From Desulfuromonadales bacterium (lineage in GTDB: Bacteria; Desulfobacterota; Desulfuromonadia; Desulfuromonadales; JAGXHI01), in assembly GCA_024636295.1 (NCBI GenBank), contig JAGXHI010000068.1:1-64000 (forward strand): DNA of 64,000 bases, given 5' to 3'. The notes below the pieces were generated by a model. That model did not search any database. It was not told where the DNA came from and worked only from the letters and a program-made list of their open reading frames with translations. Each line of letters opens with the position of its first letter. The first letter of the stretch is position 1. The translations under genes were made by a program, and so were the position numbers. Shown here in pieces: positions 16,837-26,626 of this stretch.

Positions 16837-18273
16837 TCAGGATTGTTTCGGAGCGTAACCCATCACCGATTTGAGCTCCAGGAATTCATCAAAGCCGTGT
16901 GCACCCCATTCGCGGCCATTGCCTGATTGCTTGTAACCGCCGAACGGAGCGCGAAGATCGGTAGGGGCGCCGTTGAGGTGAACCATCCCCGTTCTCATCC
17001 GAGAGGCGACACGACGCGCACGGTCAAGATCACCCCCTTGAACATAGCCCGATAAGCCATAGATGCTCTCATTGGCGATGGCGATGGCTTCTTCCTCATC
17101 CTGGTAAGGAATGATGGACAAAACGGGACCGAAGACTTCTTCCTGCGCAATGGTGTCAGTGTTTTTCAGGTTCGCGAAAATCGTAGGTTTGGTGTAAAAT
17201 CCAACCTCCAGCCCTTCCGGTTTGCCAACGCCTCCGCAGACCAGCTGAGAACCTTCATCGATGGCTTTCTGAATCAGCTTTTGCACCGTCGTCCACTGTT
17301 TCCTGTTGGCCTGCGGACCCAGACTGGCATTGGGATCGTCCGGCGCGCCCACCACGATTTTTTCAGCTACCGCTTTGGCGAGTTCGACAATCTCGTCATG
17401 CTTTTCCGCGGGAACAATCAGGCGGGTGGGGGCGTTGCAGGATTGTCCGGTATTGTTCATGCAACCGAGGACGCCGATTTTTACGGCGCGCTGCAGGTCG
17501 GCATCGTCAAGTATGATATTCGCGGATTTGCCGCCCAGTTCCAGGGAGACGCGCTTGATAGTATCTGCCGCATGCTTGGCGACTTGCGCACCGGCAAAGG
17601 TTGAGCCTGTGAGAGAAATCATGTCGACGTCGGGATGGGTCGAGAGCCACTCGCCCACCTGCGGGCCAGCCCCGTTGACCAGGTTGAATACGCCCGGAGG
17701 ATACCCCGCTTCATCGATCATCTCAGCCAGCAGATAGGCATTCAAGGGAGCGACCTGGCTGGGTTTCAGTACCATGGTGCACCCCGTGGCCAGAGCTGGC
17801 GCCACTTTGCACATGATCTGATTGACGGGCCAGTTCCAGGGAGTGATGAAGCCGCAGACGCCGATGGGTTCCTTGAAAACCCGCGTGCTGTCCAGGTCTT
17901 CTTCAAATTCGTAGGTTTTCAATATTTCCAGGGCGGTGGAGATATGGCCCAATCCCGTAGCCGCCTGGGCTTTTTGCGAAAGGTTGTTCGGCGCGCCCAT
18001 TTCCAGTGTGATGGTTTGAGCCATCTCCGCATAGCGGCGTTTGTATACTTCGGCGAATTTGGCCAGCAGGGCGATACGCTCTTCACGGGTGGTTTGGGAA
18101 AAACCCGGGAAGGCCGCCTTGGCTGCCGCGACGGCTTTATCGACGTCGGCAGGACCGGCCATGGATATTCTGCCGACCGGTTGCTCCGTGGCCGGATTGA
18201 TCACATCAACCTGTCGAGGTTCGACAGGGTCGACCCATTCACCGTTGATATAAAATTGTGTGGCTTGTTTCAT
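16837..18273 (-). CDS. NAD(P)-dependent aldehyde dehydrogenase
   Basis: The 478-residue protein is a full-length class-I-like ALDH. The oxyanion-region motif ITPWNWP near 145, the catalytic base Glu in SLELGGKSAN, and the nucleophile Cys in GQSCNAPTR are all present, as are QEEVFGPVLSI and the C-terminal PFGGYKQSGNGRE. The substrate cannot be read from sequence; similar proteins act on short or medium aliphatic aldehydes. It stands alone, convergent with the cupredoxin gene; GGGAG lies weakly before the ATG. Confidence 0.93.
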   Translation of the reverse strand: MKQATQFYINGEWVDPVEPRQVDVINPATEQPVGRISMAGPADVDKAVAAAKAAFPGFSQTTREERIALLAKFAEVYKRRYAEMAQTITLEMGAPNNLSQKAQAATGLGHISTALEILKTYEFEEDLDSTRVFKEPIGVCGFITPWNWPVNQIMCKVAPALATGCTMVLKPSQVAPLNAYLLAEMIDEAGYPPGVFNLVNGAGPQVGEWLSTHPDVDMISLTGSTFAGAQVAKHAADTIKRVSLELGGKSANIILDDADLQRAVKIGVLGCMNNTGQSCNAPTRLIVPAEKHDEIVELAKAVAEKIVVGAPDDPNASLGPQANRKQWTTVQKLIQKAIDEGSQLVCGGVGKPEGLEVGFYTKPTIFANLKNTDTIAQEEVFGPVLSIIPYQDEEEAIAIANESIYGLSGYVQGGDLDRARRVASRMRTGMVHLNGAPTDLRAPFGGYKQSGNGREWGAHGFDEFLELKSVMGYAPKQS

Positions 18274-18638
18274 TTGATGCTCCCAGATCGAAGGTTAGTA
18301 AATAAAAGACTGAATCACGGAATTTCAGCTGAAGAAGCATTATCCAATGGCGTTTGATTCGATTACTCAGCCTCTGGATACCAGGGATTGAGTGGTGAAT
18401 AAATGTTGATGACAGGTCTTGCCCGGGCAGGTTGACGCCGACAGCACAAAAACTATTCTTCCCCGCCGAAGATACAGCCTGAATTGGATATCTCTCACTT
18501 CTACATCATGCCCAGAACCATGTCAACCCCAAAACCCACCAGGGAAAAACATCGTTACCGTTTCAAAACGGATCGCTTCACGAGCTCCCCTGATGGCATG
18601 AAAGGACCTGGTGGCGGAATGATTAGGTCAGGGTGAAA
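18274..18638. other. Intergenic region, no recognised feature
   Basis: About 365 bases between the aldehyde dehydrogenase start and the azlD stop. I see no convincing ORF, terminator hairpin or RNA motif. Upstream elements for the aldehyde dehydrogenase should lie here, but no consensus promoter stands out. Confidence 0.6.
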
Positions 18639-18962
18639 TTATGGGAGCTGAATTCCAGAGAGCCAGAAAAGGCCCATCCCTATGATGACGGTTCCGCCGA
18701 GCGAGCGGGTTTTCAGCGCAAAAAGCAAGGTGGGGATCGCGATCCAGAACTCCGGCCGCAGAAGATCGAGCGCGCCGTGCCGGTCGAGCAGCAGCTCCGG
18801 AGCCAATATGGCAGCCAGGATGGCGACTGGAATCAGCTCCAGCCACTCCGTCAACCATCGCGGCAGTTCCCGTTGAGAGAGAACCAGCAACGGAAGGAGG
18901 CGGGGCAGATAGGTGACGGCGCACATTCCAAGCAGAAGCAGAAGATATCTGGAAAAATCCAT
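18639..18962 (-). CDS. azlD: AzlD-family branched-chain amino acid exporter subunit
   Basis: The 107-residue protein has four hydrophobic segments and the AzlD pattern TYLPRLLPLLVLSQRELPRWLTEWLELIPVA near the start. AzlD is the small partner of AzlC in two-component branched-chain amino acid export (BrnFE type). Start 18962 shares a base with the azlC stop (TGATG), as usual for this pair. The open frame extends upstream only as a shadow of azlC. Confidence 0.9.
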   Translation of the reverse strand: MDFSRYLLLLLGMCAVTYLPRLLPLLVLSQRELPRWLTEWLELIPVAILAAILAPELLLDRHGALDLLRPEFWIAIPTLLFALKTRSLGGTVIIGMGLFWLSGIQLP

Positions 18963-19687
18963 CACCGACTCTCCCTCCGTCGGCGCAGCAGGAATCCGCT
19001 CGTCGCCGCAACTATCGCGGCGCCGACGATATAGCTTCCGCCCGGGATCAAAACCTTCCAGAGAATGGCCGTCGCGCCGGCGATCAGGGCTGTAAGGAGG
19101 AAAATTCTCCCACGCAGCTGCAAAGCCAGCAGGGCGATGAACATCGCGGGCAGAGCGTAATCGATCCCGAACGCGCCCCTGGGGATGAGGCTGCCGGCCA
19201 GGGCTCCGATGATGGTCGCGATGATCCAGGTCAGATTGGCGGCATGGTGAACCACCAGCGCCCGCCAGCGATCCCATCCGCCGGTGCGAAAACGGGTCAT
19301 GTTGACCGCGAAGCTCTCGTCGGTAATGCCGTAGGCGAAAAGCAGCAGAAAGCGCCGTCGCACACCCCGAAGCGGCACCGCCAAGGCCGAACTCATGAGG
19401 ACATGACGGAAGTTTACGACCAGGGTGGTCAGGACGATCGCCGGCGCTGAGGCGCCGGCGGCGAGCATGGCGACGGCGATGAACTGGGCGCTTCCGGCGA
19501 ATACCAGCACCGACATCAGGCCGATCCATGCAGGCGGCAGCCCCGCCTGCATCGCCAGAACGCCGAGAGCCATGCCGATGGGCAGGTAGCCCATGCAGAT
19601 CGGCAGGGCGGCAAGGAGACCTTCCCGTAGAATCTCGAGAGAAGGACGCCGGTTTCCCGGCGGATTTATTTCCGGATCGTGTCTCAT
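18962..19687 (-). CDS. azlC: AzlC-family branched-chain amino acid exporter subunit
   Basis: The 241-residue inner-membrane protein has six to seven hydrophobic segments and AzlC motifs (CMGYLPIGMALGVLA, FAGSAQFIAVAM, NFRHVLMSSAL, GITDESFAV). With AzlD it forms the export system for branched-chain or related amino acids. The pair stands alone; nothing in the leader shows an Lrp or leucine attenuator. Confidence 0.92.
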   Translation of the reverse strand: MRHDPEINPPGNRRPSLEILREGLLAALPICMGYLPIGMALGVLAMQAGLPPAWIGLMSVLVFAGSAQFIAVAMLAAGASAPAIVLTTLVVNFRHVLMSSALAVPLRGVRRRFLLLFAYGITDESFAVNMTRFRTGGWDRWRALVVHHAANLTWIIATIIGALAGSLIPRGAFGIDYALPAMFIALLALQLRGRIFLLTALIAGATAILWKVLIPGGSYIVGAAIVAATSGFLLRRRRESR

Positions 19688-19963
19688 TCCTCAACCATTC
19701 CGCCCGGCGGGATGTTTTTCGGGAGGTGATCTTTCCAACGGGATTAAAACTATCCCGAAACATCCTTCCTGTCAGCAAAATTTAGACTTCAGGCAGGCAA
19801 GGTCAAAAATCATCTCTCGCTCGTTCGCTGCGCCCATAAAGAAATTTCCCTCCGCGGCCTCAGTGACCTCCGGGTAAAAACGGTTTTGTGATTTGTTACC
19901 CCTAAATCGAAGAATATATTAACATTTTCGATCAATTTGGCGGTTTACAAGCTTCGCGGCAGG

Positions 19964-21814
19964 ATGTTAACATTCCAGATTGTCCGTAAGTTGTCCTCCT
20001 GCCGGAGAAAGTCCTTGAATATCCGAACCGCGCTTCCCGATGGGCTGCGGCAGCGTCTTACTGCGCTTCTCAGCCGTTTTCGCGTGAGCGAAAACACCTT
20101 CATGATCATCCTGGCGGTGGGCATCGGCCTGCTGTCGGGACTCGGGAATTACGCCTTCCGCAAGCTGATCGATTTCGTCCACTGGGCGGTCGTTGTGCAA
20201 GGATCCGATCTTTTCGGCATCTCCTTCCACACGTGGAGTTTCTCCCGGCTCCTGGTGGTTCTTTTCCCCGTCGCAGGGGGTCTTCTGATGATCCCCTTTT
20301 ATATCTTTTTCGGACGGGACCTGAAATTCAACTTCGCCCGTTTCCTGGCCGCAGTCAATCTGAAGGGGGGGAAAATACCCGGGCGGACTATTTTCACCCG
20401 GGGGGCGGCGAGCGCCATCGTTCTCGGCACCGGTGGTTCGGCCGGGCAGGAAGGGCCTATTGCCCAGATAGGCGGCGCCATCGGCAGCCGCATCGGCAGC
20501 GCCTTCAAGATGAGCGGCGACCGTCTCAAGATCCTGGTGGCCTGCGGGGTCTCCGGAGGGGTGGCCGCCACTTTCAATGCTCCCATCGCCGGGGTTTTTT
20601 TCGCCCACGAGATCGTTCTTCTCTCCTCCTTCGAGCTGTCGAGTTTCACCTCCATCGTGATTGCCAGCGGCATGAGCACCGTGGTCTCCCGCGCCCTGCT
20701 GGGGAACATCCCCGCCTTCCGGGTGCCGCCCTATACGTTGTCCTCCGCCTGGGAATTGATTTTTTACGTGGTCCTGGGGATGATCATCGGGGTGTTGGCG
20801 GCTCTTTTCATCTCAGGGCATTTTCGTATCAAGGACCGCTTTGCGGCCCTTAAGGTGCCGCCACTGGTCAAACCCGTCATCGGCGGCGCCCTGGTGGGGG
20901 TGATCGGCATTTTCTTTCCGCAGGTGTTCGGCAACGGCTACGAGTTCATGGAAGTGGTCCTGCACGGGGAGGGAGTCTGGCTCCTGCTCACGGCGCTGAT
21001 CCTCTTCAAGGCCCTGGCCACCTCCTTCACTGTGGGATCGGGGCTTCCAGGAGGGCTCTTTGCCCCCTCTCTGTACATCGGCGCCATGGCCGGGGGCGCA
21101 TTCGGAAAACTGATCCAGATGATTTTCCCGGCGATGGGGCTCTCACCGGGAGCCTATGCCCTGGTGGGCATGGGGGCCTTTCTCTCCGCCGCCACTCACG
21201 CCCCGATGACCGCGATTTTCCTGCTTTTCGAGATGACCAGCTCCTATGAGGTCATTGTTCCCATCATGCTGGCGTGCGTGACCGGAACGGCCATCAGCCG
21301 CCGATACAAGAAGGAGAGCCTCGAGACCGAGGAGCTGGCCCGCGAGGGGATTGACCTGGAGGCCGGAAAAGAGCGCAATATCATGAAATCCCTCAAGGTG
21401 GGGGAGGTCATGACGCGCGATCCCGAGGCGCTCCCCGAAAATATGACACTGCGCCAGTTCACTCAGTTCATCGCCAGCACCCGCCATACGAACTTCCCTC
21501 TGGTGAACCGGGCGGGGGATCTGACGGGGATCATCTCCGTACAGGATTTCATGGGGGTGGTCTTCGAGCGGGACCTCATGGACCTGATCGTGATCAAGGA
21601 GCTGGCCACCACCAACGTGATCACCGTGACCGAGGCTGAGGATCTCGACCAGGCCATGCGCCGGATCGGCTACCGCAATATCGAGCAGCTCCCGGTGGTG
21701 TCCCATGAAAGCGGGCGGAAGCTGGTGGGGATCATTTCCCGCCGCGACATGGTTTCAGCTTACAACCGGGCCCTGATGGCCCGCACATTGAAATTCGAGA
21801 ACGATGACGACTGA
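19964..21814 (+). CDS. CLC-family chloride channel/transporter with C-terminal CBS pair
   Basis: About 616 residues. The CLC membrane domain carries GTGGSAGQEGPIAQIGG, which retains the gating glutamate (GREGP-equivalent), and GSGLPGGLFAPSLYIGA. Two CBS domains follow (VGEVMTRDPEALPENMTL; LATTNVITVTEAEDLDQAM). CBS-bearing CLC proteins are gated by adenine nucleotides. The start is uncertain: ATG 19964 is listed, but TTG 19937 and TTG codons further in are possible and none has a good ribosome site. The 3' end overlaps the helicase start by 11 bases. Confidence 0.9.
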   Translation: MLTFQIVRKLSSCRRKSLNIRTALPDGLRQRLTALLSRFRVSENTFMIILAVGIGLLSGLGNYAFRKLIDFVHWAVVVQGSDLFGISFHTWSFSRLLVVLFPVAGGLLMIPFYIFFGRDLKFNFARFLAAVNLKGGKIPGRTIFTRGAASAIVLGTGGSAGQEGPIAQIGGAIGSRIGSAFKMSGDRLKILVACGVSGGVAATFNAPIAGVFFAHEIVLLSSFELSSFTSIVIASGMSTVVSRALLGNIPAFRVPPYTLSSAWELIFYVVLGMIIGVLAALFISGHFRIKDRFAALKVPPLVKPVIGGALVGVIGIFFPQVFGNGYEFMEVVLHGEGVWLLLTALILFKALATSFTVGSGLPGGLFAPSLYIGAMAGGAFGKLIQMIFPAMGLSPGAYALVGMGAFLSAATHAPMTAIFLLFEMTSSYEVIVPIMLACVTGTAISRRYKKESLETEELAREGIDLEAGKERNIMKSLKVGEVMTRDPEALPENMTLRQFTQFIASTRHTNFPLVNRAGDLTGIISVQDFMGVVFERDLMDLIVIKELATTNVITVTEAEDLDQAMRRIGYRNIEQLPVVSHESGRKLVGIISRRDMVSAYNRALMARTLKFENDDD

Positions 21815-24029
21815 TCTGTTGAAAGGGCTCAATCCCACGCAGCGCAAGGCGGTCCTCCACGGCGAGGGCCCCCTGCTGATCCTGGCCGGGGCGGGCTCGG
21901 GCAAGACACGGACACTCACCCACCGGGTGGCCCACCTCATCCGTGAGCGGGGCGCGGCGCCCTGGAGCATCCTCGCCGTCACTTTCACCAACAAGGCGGC
22001 TGGAGAGATGCGGGAGCGCCTGGAGAAGATCCTTGGCGCCGGAATCGAAATGCCCTGGGTGAGCACCTTCCATTCCGCCTGCGTGCGAATTCTGCGGCGC
22101 GAAATTTCAGCACTGGGCTATTCCTCGGGATTCACGATCTACGACGACCAGGACCAGGAGCGGCTGCTTCGGGACATCCTGAAGGAACTGGGGATCTCCG
22201 ATCGCCTTCTCAAGCCTCGGGCGGCGGCCGCGGCCATCGACGGCTGGAAGAACCGAGGGGTGCTCCCGGAGAAGGCCGAGCGCTTCGACATGTACCGCGA
22301 GACCGCGGCGAAGGTCTACGAGGCCTATCAGGAACGCCTCCAGAGGGCGAACGCCGTCGATTTTGGAGATCTCCTGCTGCTGACCGTGCGCCTGTTCGAG
22401 GAGCATCCAGAGGTGCTCACGCGCTGGCGAGAGCGCTTCCGGCACATCCTGGTGGATGAGTTCCAGGACACAAACGCCGTACAGTACCGGCTGGTGCGGC
22501 TGCTGACCTTCGAGCCCTGGAACATCTGCGTGGTGGGGGACGACGACCAGTCGATCTACAAGTGGCGGGGAGCCGATATCGGCAATATTCTGGGGTTCGA
22601 GCGGGATTTTCCGGGGGCTACCGTGGTTCGCCTGGAGCAGAACTACCGCTCGACCTCCACCATCCTGGAAGCCGCCGGCGAAGTGGTGGCCCGCAACGTA
22701 GGGCGCAAGGGCAAAACCCTGTGGACGGAAAATCCCGCCGGGGAGCGGATCACCCTGGAGGCGCTGCCCGATGACCTGGAAGAGGCCCGATTTACCGCCG
22801 GCGAGATCCGACGCCTGAAAGAATCCGGCCGGCGTCTGCGGGAGATCGCCGTTTTTTACCGCACCAACGCCCAGTCCCGCTCCCTGGAGGAGGCTCTGCG
22901 CGGACAGGGGCTCCCCTATGTGATGTTCGGGGGGATCAAGTTCTACTCCCGGGCGGAGGTGAAAGACATCATCGGCTACCTGCGGCTTCTGGTCAATCCC
23001 GCCGATTCCGTCTCGGGAAGACGAATCATCAATGTTCCAGCCCGGGGGATCGGGGCCGCGACCGTAGCGAAAATCGCCGCCCAGGAAGAGAGAGCGGGGG
23101 GATTCCTCTCTGCCTGCCGTCTGGCTATCGAGGAAGGGGTTCTCAAGGGCGCCGCGGCCCGGAAGGTGCGCGATTTCGTCAAACTCATCGAGAGTTTTGC
23201 CGAAGCGATGGATCAGATTCCTTATCCGGAATTGACCGCCCGGATCATTCAGGAGACGGGATATGGCCCCGAACTCCAGGAAGAAGCCGAAGGCGCCCTT
23301 GCCGAGTCGGACCGGCAGGAGGCCAAGGGGCGCATGGAAAACCTGAACCAGCTTCTCGCCGGAATGGAGGAGCACCTCGGCTCCGAAGGGACCCTCCAGG
23401 AATACCTGGAGCAGGTCGCCCTGATCACCGATCTCGACTCCTACGATCCCAGCCTCGACCGGGTCACCCTCATGACCCTCCACGCCGCCAAGGGGCTGGA
23501 GTTTCCCGTCGTCTTCATGAGCGGCATGGAGGAAGGATTGTTTCCACATTCCCGCTCCGACAACGGGGAGGATATCGAGGAGGAGCGCCGCCTCTGTTAC
23601 GTGGGAATGACCCGGGCCATGGAAAAGCTCCACCTCACCCATGCCCGCCGCCGGCGTATCTACGGCGACTGGCAGTTCAATCCCCCCAGCCGTTTTCTCG
23701 CTGAAATTCCCGCCCATCTCCTGGACCGGCCCGAAGAGCCGGCCTTGCGCACCCCGCCCGCCCACAATCTCGCCTCCGTTTTCGAGAATCTGGCCCCTTC
23801 GCCCTTCGAGGCGGAGGACGAGGATGAATTCTTCGAAGAGGAAGTGCGGGCCGTCCCCGAACCCGAAGAGGGCCTCCGGATCGGCGTCCGCGTGCGCCAT
23901 GTCCGGTTCGGCATCGGCACCGTGCGCCGTATCGAAGGCGCCGGCGAAAAACAGAAAGTGACCGTCTGGTTCAATTCCGTCGGACCCAAGAAACTGCTGC
24001 TGAAATTTGCCGGGCTGGAGCCGGCTTAG
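21804..24029 (+). CDS. pcrA: UvrD/PcrA-type superfamily 1 DNA helicase
   Basis: The 741-residue ATP-dependent 3'-5' helicase has all SF1A motifs: LNPTQRKAV (Q motif), AGAGSGKTRTL, TFTNKAAGEM, VDEFQDTN, VGDDDQSIYKWRGA, EQNYRSTSTIL, TLHAAKGLEFPVVF, and YVGMTRAMEKLHL. The C-terminal 50 residues (VRHVRFGIGTVRRIEG) form the Tudor-like domain typical of PcrA. It functions in repair and removal of stalled polymerase. Start ATG 21804 lies inside the last codons of the CLC gene. Confidence 0.95.
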   Translation: MTTDLLKGLNPTQRKAVLHGEGPLLILAGAGSGKTRTLTHRVAHLIRERGAAPWSILAVTFTNKAAGEMRERLEKILGAGIEMPWVSTFHSACVRILRREISALGYSSGFTIYDDQDQERLLRDILKELGISDRLLKPRAAAAAIDGWKNRGVLPEKAERFDMYRETAAKVYEAYQERLQRANAVDFGDLLLLTVRLFEEHPEVLTRWRERFRHILVDEFQDTNAVQYRLVRLLTFEPWNICVVGDDDQSIYKWRGADIGNILGFERDFPGATVVRLEQNYRSTSTILEAAGEVVARNVGRKGKTLWTENPAGERITLEALPDDLEEARFTAGEIRRLKESGRRLREIAVFYRTNAQSRSLEEALRGQGLPYVMFGGIKFYSRAEVKDIIGYLRLLVNPADSVSGRRIINVPARGIGAATVAKIAAQEERAGGFLSACRLAIEEGVLKGAAARKVRDFVKLIESFAEAMDQIPYPELTARIIQETGYGPELQEEAEGALAESDRQEAKGRMENLNQLLAGMEEHLGSEGTLQEYLEQVALITDLDSYDPSLDRVTLMTLHAAKGLEFPVVFMSGMEEGLFPHSRSDNGEDIEEERRLCYVGMTRAMEKLHLTHARRRRIYGDWQFNPPSRFLAEIPAHLLDRPEEPALRTPPAHNLASVFENLAPSPFEAEDEDEFFEEEVRAVPEPEEGLRIGVRVRHVRFGIGTVRRIEGAGEKQKVTVWFNSVGPKKLLLKFAGLEPA

Positions 24030-24237
24030 AGCAAAATTGGCTCTCCGGTTAAGATACGGACCTGCGGTCAGCTCTCGATGTAAAAACCTGCCGCCCAAGA
24101 CCCTGTCCCGGATGCGACCTGCGGACACCCCTGCTGGAGCTGATTTTTTAATCCCTTCCCTCCTTTGCTATCCTTGCGGAGAATTCATTGTTCCTCGACA
24201 AAGGACATGCAGGCTCTACCTCTTGTCGGAGAAAATG

Positions 24238-24462
24238 CTATCTCAAGGGTTCGAAGAGATATTCCAGTCCGTTCACCTTGATCTCATACACCGCCCGCAG
24301 CATCCTGCCGAGCCTGCCTTCGGGAAAACCCCGCTGAGCGAACCAGACGACGTAGGGTTCAGGCAGGTCGATCAGCCGCATGCCCTCATGTTTGCCGAAG
24401 GGCATACGCATTTCGGCGAGATCGAGAAGGGCCTTGTGATCGAATGAGGGGGTGGATTCCAT
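24238..24462 (-). CDS. DUF3820 family small protein
   Basis: The 74-residue protein carries the DUF3820 core MPFGKHEGMRLIDLPEPYVVWF followed by FPEGRLGRMLRAVYEIKVNG. The family is linked to nucleic-acid or quorum-sensing-related functions by annotation only. The start at 24462 fits the family length; the open frame extends further upstream without conservation. A fragment of the same C-terminal motif is found at about 33340-33375. Confidence 0.8.
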   Translation of the reverse strand: MESTPSFDHKALLDLAEMRMPFGKHEGMRLIDLPEPYVVWFAQRGFPEGRLGRMLRAVYEIKVNGLEYLFEPLR

Positions 24463-24574
24463 TGTTTGCCTGGGAAACGGGATCGAAAAAGTAGCAATCT
24501 TATACCCGGCTTCCGGCATTTTTGCAAGGCTGAGCACCGCGGCATCCACTTTGGCGATTTCCGGGCGGCAATAC

Positions 24575-24653
24575 ACGGCGTGGCGGCAGGTGCGGCGCCA
24601 CGCCGTCGGAGAGGGTGCTGATGCCAGAGGCAGGAAAGATGCTCGGCATCAGC
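24575..24653. repeat. Two perfect inverted repeats upstream of the DUF3820 gene
   Basis: ACGGCGTGGCG at 24575-24585 is the exact inverse of CGCCACGCCGT at 24596-24606. GCTGATGCC at 24617-24625 is the inverse of GGCATCAGC at 24645-24653. They lie in the 374-base gap between divergent DUF3820 and DUF3750 genes. Terminator, operator or small RNA roles are all possible; the rest of the gap (24463-24836) shows no ORF that I trust. Confidence 0.5.
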
Positions 24654-24836
24654 CGGTTGCGAGAAAAAAGGGAGAGAAATTATCCGGGTCTCCGCCGGCC
24701 TCTCCTTTCGCCGGACAGTCCGCGCCCGATCAAAATGGATTCGGTTGCCGTCAGGTTGCCGCCGGAGGGGAAGAAATGGTAGAAAAGGGAGAGTGTCGAA
24801 TAGAAATGGAGAATAGATTTGCGTGCGGAGAAAACA

Positions 24837-25364
24837 GTGAAGAAGCTCTTGTTTGCCGTCGGGATAATTTTTTTACTGATGGGCTGTTCCGATGGAGACT
24901 GGCGTACCGCCAGCCGGGAGCCGGCAGGAATCGCCCCCGATCCGTCGATGACCTCCGAGGCCGTACTGCAGGTGTATGCCGCCCCCGCCTGGGGATGGCG
25001 CGGCTGGTTTGCGGTGCACACCTGGATCGCCGCCAAGCGAACCGCCGAACCGTTCTATACCGTCTATGAGGTTATCGGCTGGAGGAAGCACCGCGGCCTC
25101 CCGGTGGTGCGGATCGCCAGGGATGCGCCCGACCGGTTCTGGTTCGGCGAAAAGCCGAAGCTGCTTGTCAATCACCAGGGTCCCAGGGTGGATGCCCTGA
25201 TCGACGAGGTCGAAAAGGCGGCGAGGTCCTATCCGTGGCCAGGAACCTACCGCGCCTTCCCCGGACCGAACAGCAACACCTTTACCGCATGGATCGCCAG
25301 GGAAGTTCCCGCCCTTGATCTCGATCTGCCCTTATCCGCCATCGGCAGCGGATATGCCGATTGA
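24837..25364 (+). CDS. DUF3750 family lipoprotein
   Basis: The 175-residue protein has a short signal with lipobox LLMGC and one DUF3750 domain (YAAPAWGWRGWFAVHTWIAAKR, YEVIGWRKHRG, DRFWFGEKP, FPGPNSNTFTAWIARE). The domain's HTW and PNSNTF motifs recall a cysteine-peptidase-like fold, but no activity is known. GTG 24837 is chosen because GCGGAG precedes it and the signal peptide begins there. Confidence 0.8.
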   Translation: MKKLLFAVGIIFLLMGCSDGDWRTASREPAGIAPDPSMTSEAVLQVYAAPAWGWRGWFAVHTWIAAKRTAEPFYTVYEVIGWRKHRGLPVVRIARDAPDRFWFGEKPKLLVNHQGPRVDALIDEVEKAARSYPWPGTYRAFPGPNSNTFTAWIAREVPALDLDLPLSAIGSGYAD

Positions 25365-25445
25365 CCTGTGGATTAAGTAATCCACGCTTTGGCAAAAGCT
25401 TTTCTGAACAGATCCAGGTCAGGATCATCGCGCATCGTAAGTCCT

Positions 25446-26408
25446 TCAGACCGAAATCAGCTTTCTTATTCTCTCGGGCTCCTCTCCCAGCCACTTGGGA
25501 TTTTGCGCGGTCGCGTCGAAGAGGGAGGAGTTCTTGAAGGGTTCGAATTCTCCCTGTGCGGCGGCCGGAGCGGTTTTTGCCAGCAGCGCCTGCACCTGCG
25601 TTTCGTTCAGGGGGCGGAAGCTGCGTGCGGCCTCGCATGCCTGATCGAGGATCTCCAGGCTGTCGATACCCGTTATGACCACCGAAGTCGGCAGGTTCAG
25701 GGCGTAATGCAGGCACTCGATTGCAGACACCGTTCCTGAGCGCAGGATGATGCCGTTGGCCATGCTCTTCATCCCGAGGACGCCGATCCGGCGCTTCACC
25801 AGCTCCGGCAGGACCTCCTTCTCAAAGCTGCGATAGTGGGCGTCCATGACATTCAGGGGCAATTGCACCGTATCGAAGCTGAAGCCGTTCTCTTCGGCGA
25901 CGGAAAGCATCCGCAGGTGGATGGCCGGATCCTTGTGCCCTGTAAAGCCGAGGTAGCGGATTTTGCCCGCCTCCCGAGCGGCAAGCAGGGCGGCGTGAGC
26001 TCCTTCGGGGTCGAAGACGCGGTCCGGATCTTCGAGCCGGATGATCTCATGGTGCTGGACCAGATCGATGCAGTCGGTCTGCAGCCGCTGCAACGATTCT
26101 TCAAGCTGACGGATCGCCTCGCGCCGGGAGCGGCCGTCGATTTTGGTCATCAGAAACGCCTTCTTTCGATAGCCGTCGCGAAGGGCCTTGCCCATCCGCA
26201 TCTCGCTCGCCCCCCCGTTGTAATCCCAGGAGTTGTCAAGAAAATTGATGCCGCGGTCGAGCGCCGTGCGGACGAGTCGGATGGCCAGGGGCTCATCGAC
26301 GGTCGAAAGGCCGAGATGCCAGCCGCCGAGACCGATGATCGAAACTTTTTCGCCGGTGCCGCCAAGATCGCGCCGGCGGATTTCCGGGTCTATTTCACGA
26401 ATCGACAT
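25446..26408 (-). CDS. Aldo/keto reductase
   Basis: The 320-residue protein is an NAD(P)H-dependent AKR barrel. The catalytic tetrad is visible: Asp and Tyr in FLDNSWDYNGG, Lys in LMTKID, His in GFTGHKD. The cofactor-binding end motif TSVVITGIDSLEILDQ is present. It belongs to the large bacterial YghZ/general-stress-like group; the substrate is unknown. The gene is divergent from the phosphofructokinase gene, and GAGGGAAGAG precedes the ATG. Confidence 0.9.
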   Translation of the reverse strand: MSIREIDPEIRRRDLGGTGEKVSIIGLGGWHLGLSTVDEPLAIRLVRTALDRGINFLDNSWDYNGGASEMRMGKALRDGYRKKAFLMTKIDGRSRREAIRQLEESLQRLQTDCIDLVQHHEIIRLEDPDRVFDPEGAHAALLAAREAGKIRYLGFTGHKDPAIHLRMLSVAEENGFSFDTVQLPLNVMDAHYRSFEKEVLPELVKRRIGVLGMKSMANGIILRSGTVSAIECLHYALNLPTSVVITGIDSLEILDQACEAARSFRPLNETQVQALLAKTAPAAAQGEFEPFKNSSLFDATAQNPKWLGEEPERIRKLISV

Positions 26409-26626
26409 GGCTCTTCCCTCTTGTTTCTTGTGGAGATGAATGTTGTAAATCTGCTATACAGTAGCAGTCCGAGGGACATTGTCAAAGTGCCGGAGAACCT
26501 GGACAACGAACAGATCAAAGTGACCCCGGCGCCTTAAGGCGACCACTCGTTGTCGACATCGATGAACATGAATGAGAGAGAATCCTTGCCATTGTTCGCT
26601 GAATTATCAGCTTTTGAGGAGGGCGT

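Noticed and set aside
22107-24128. 673-residue open frame opposite the PcrA helicase
   Set aside because: Antisense shadow; translation is low-complexity and without motifs.
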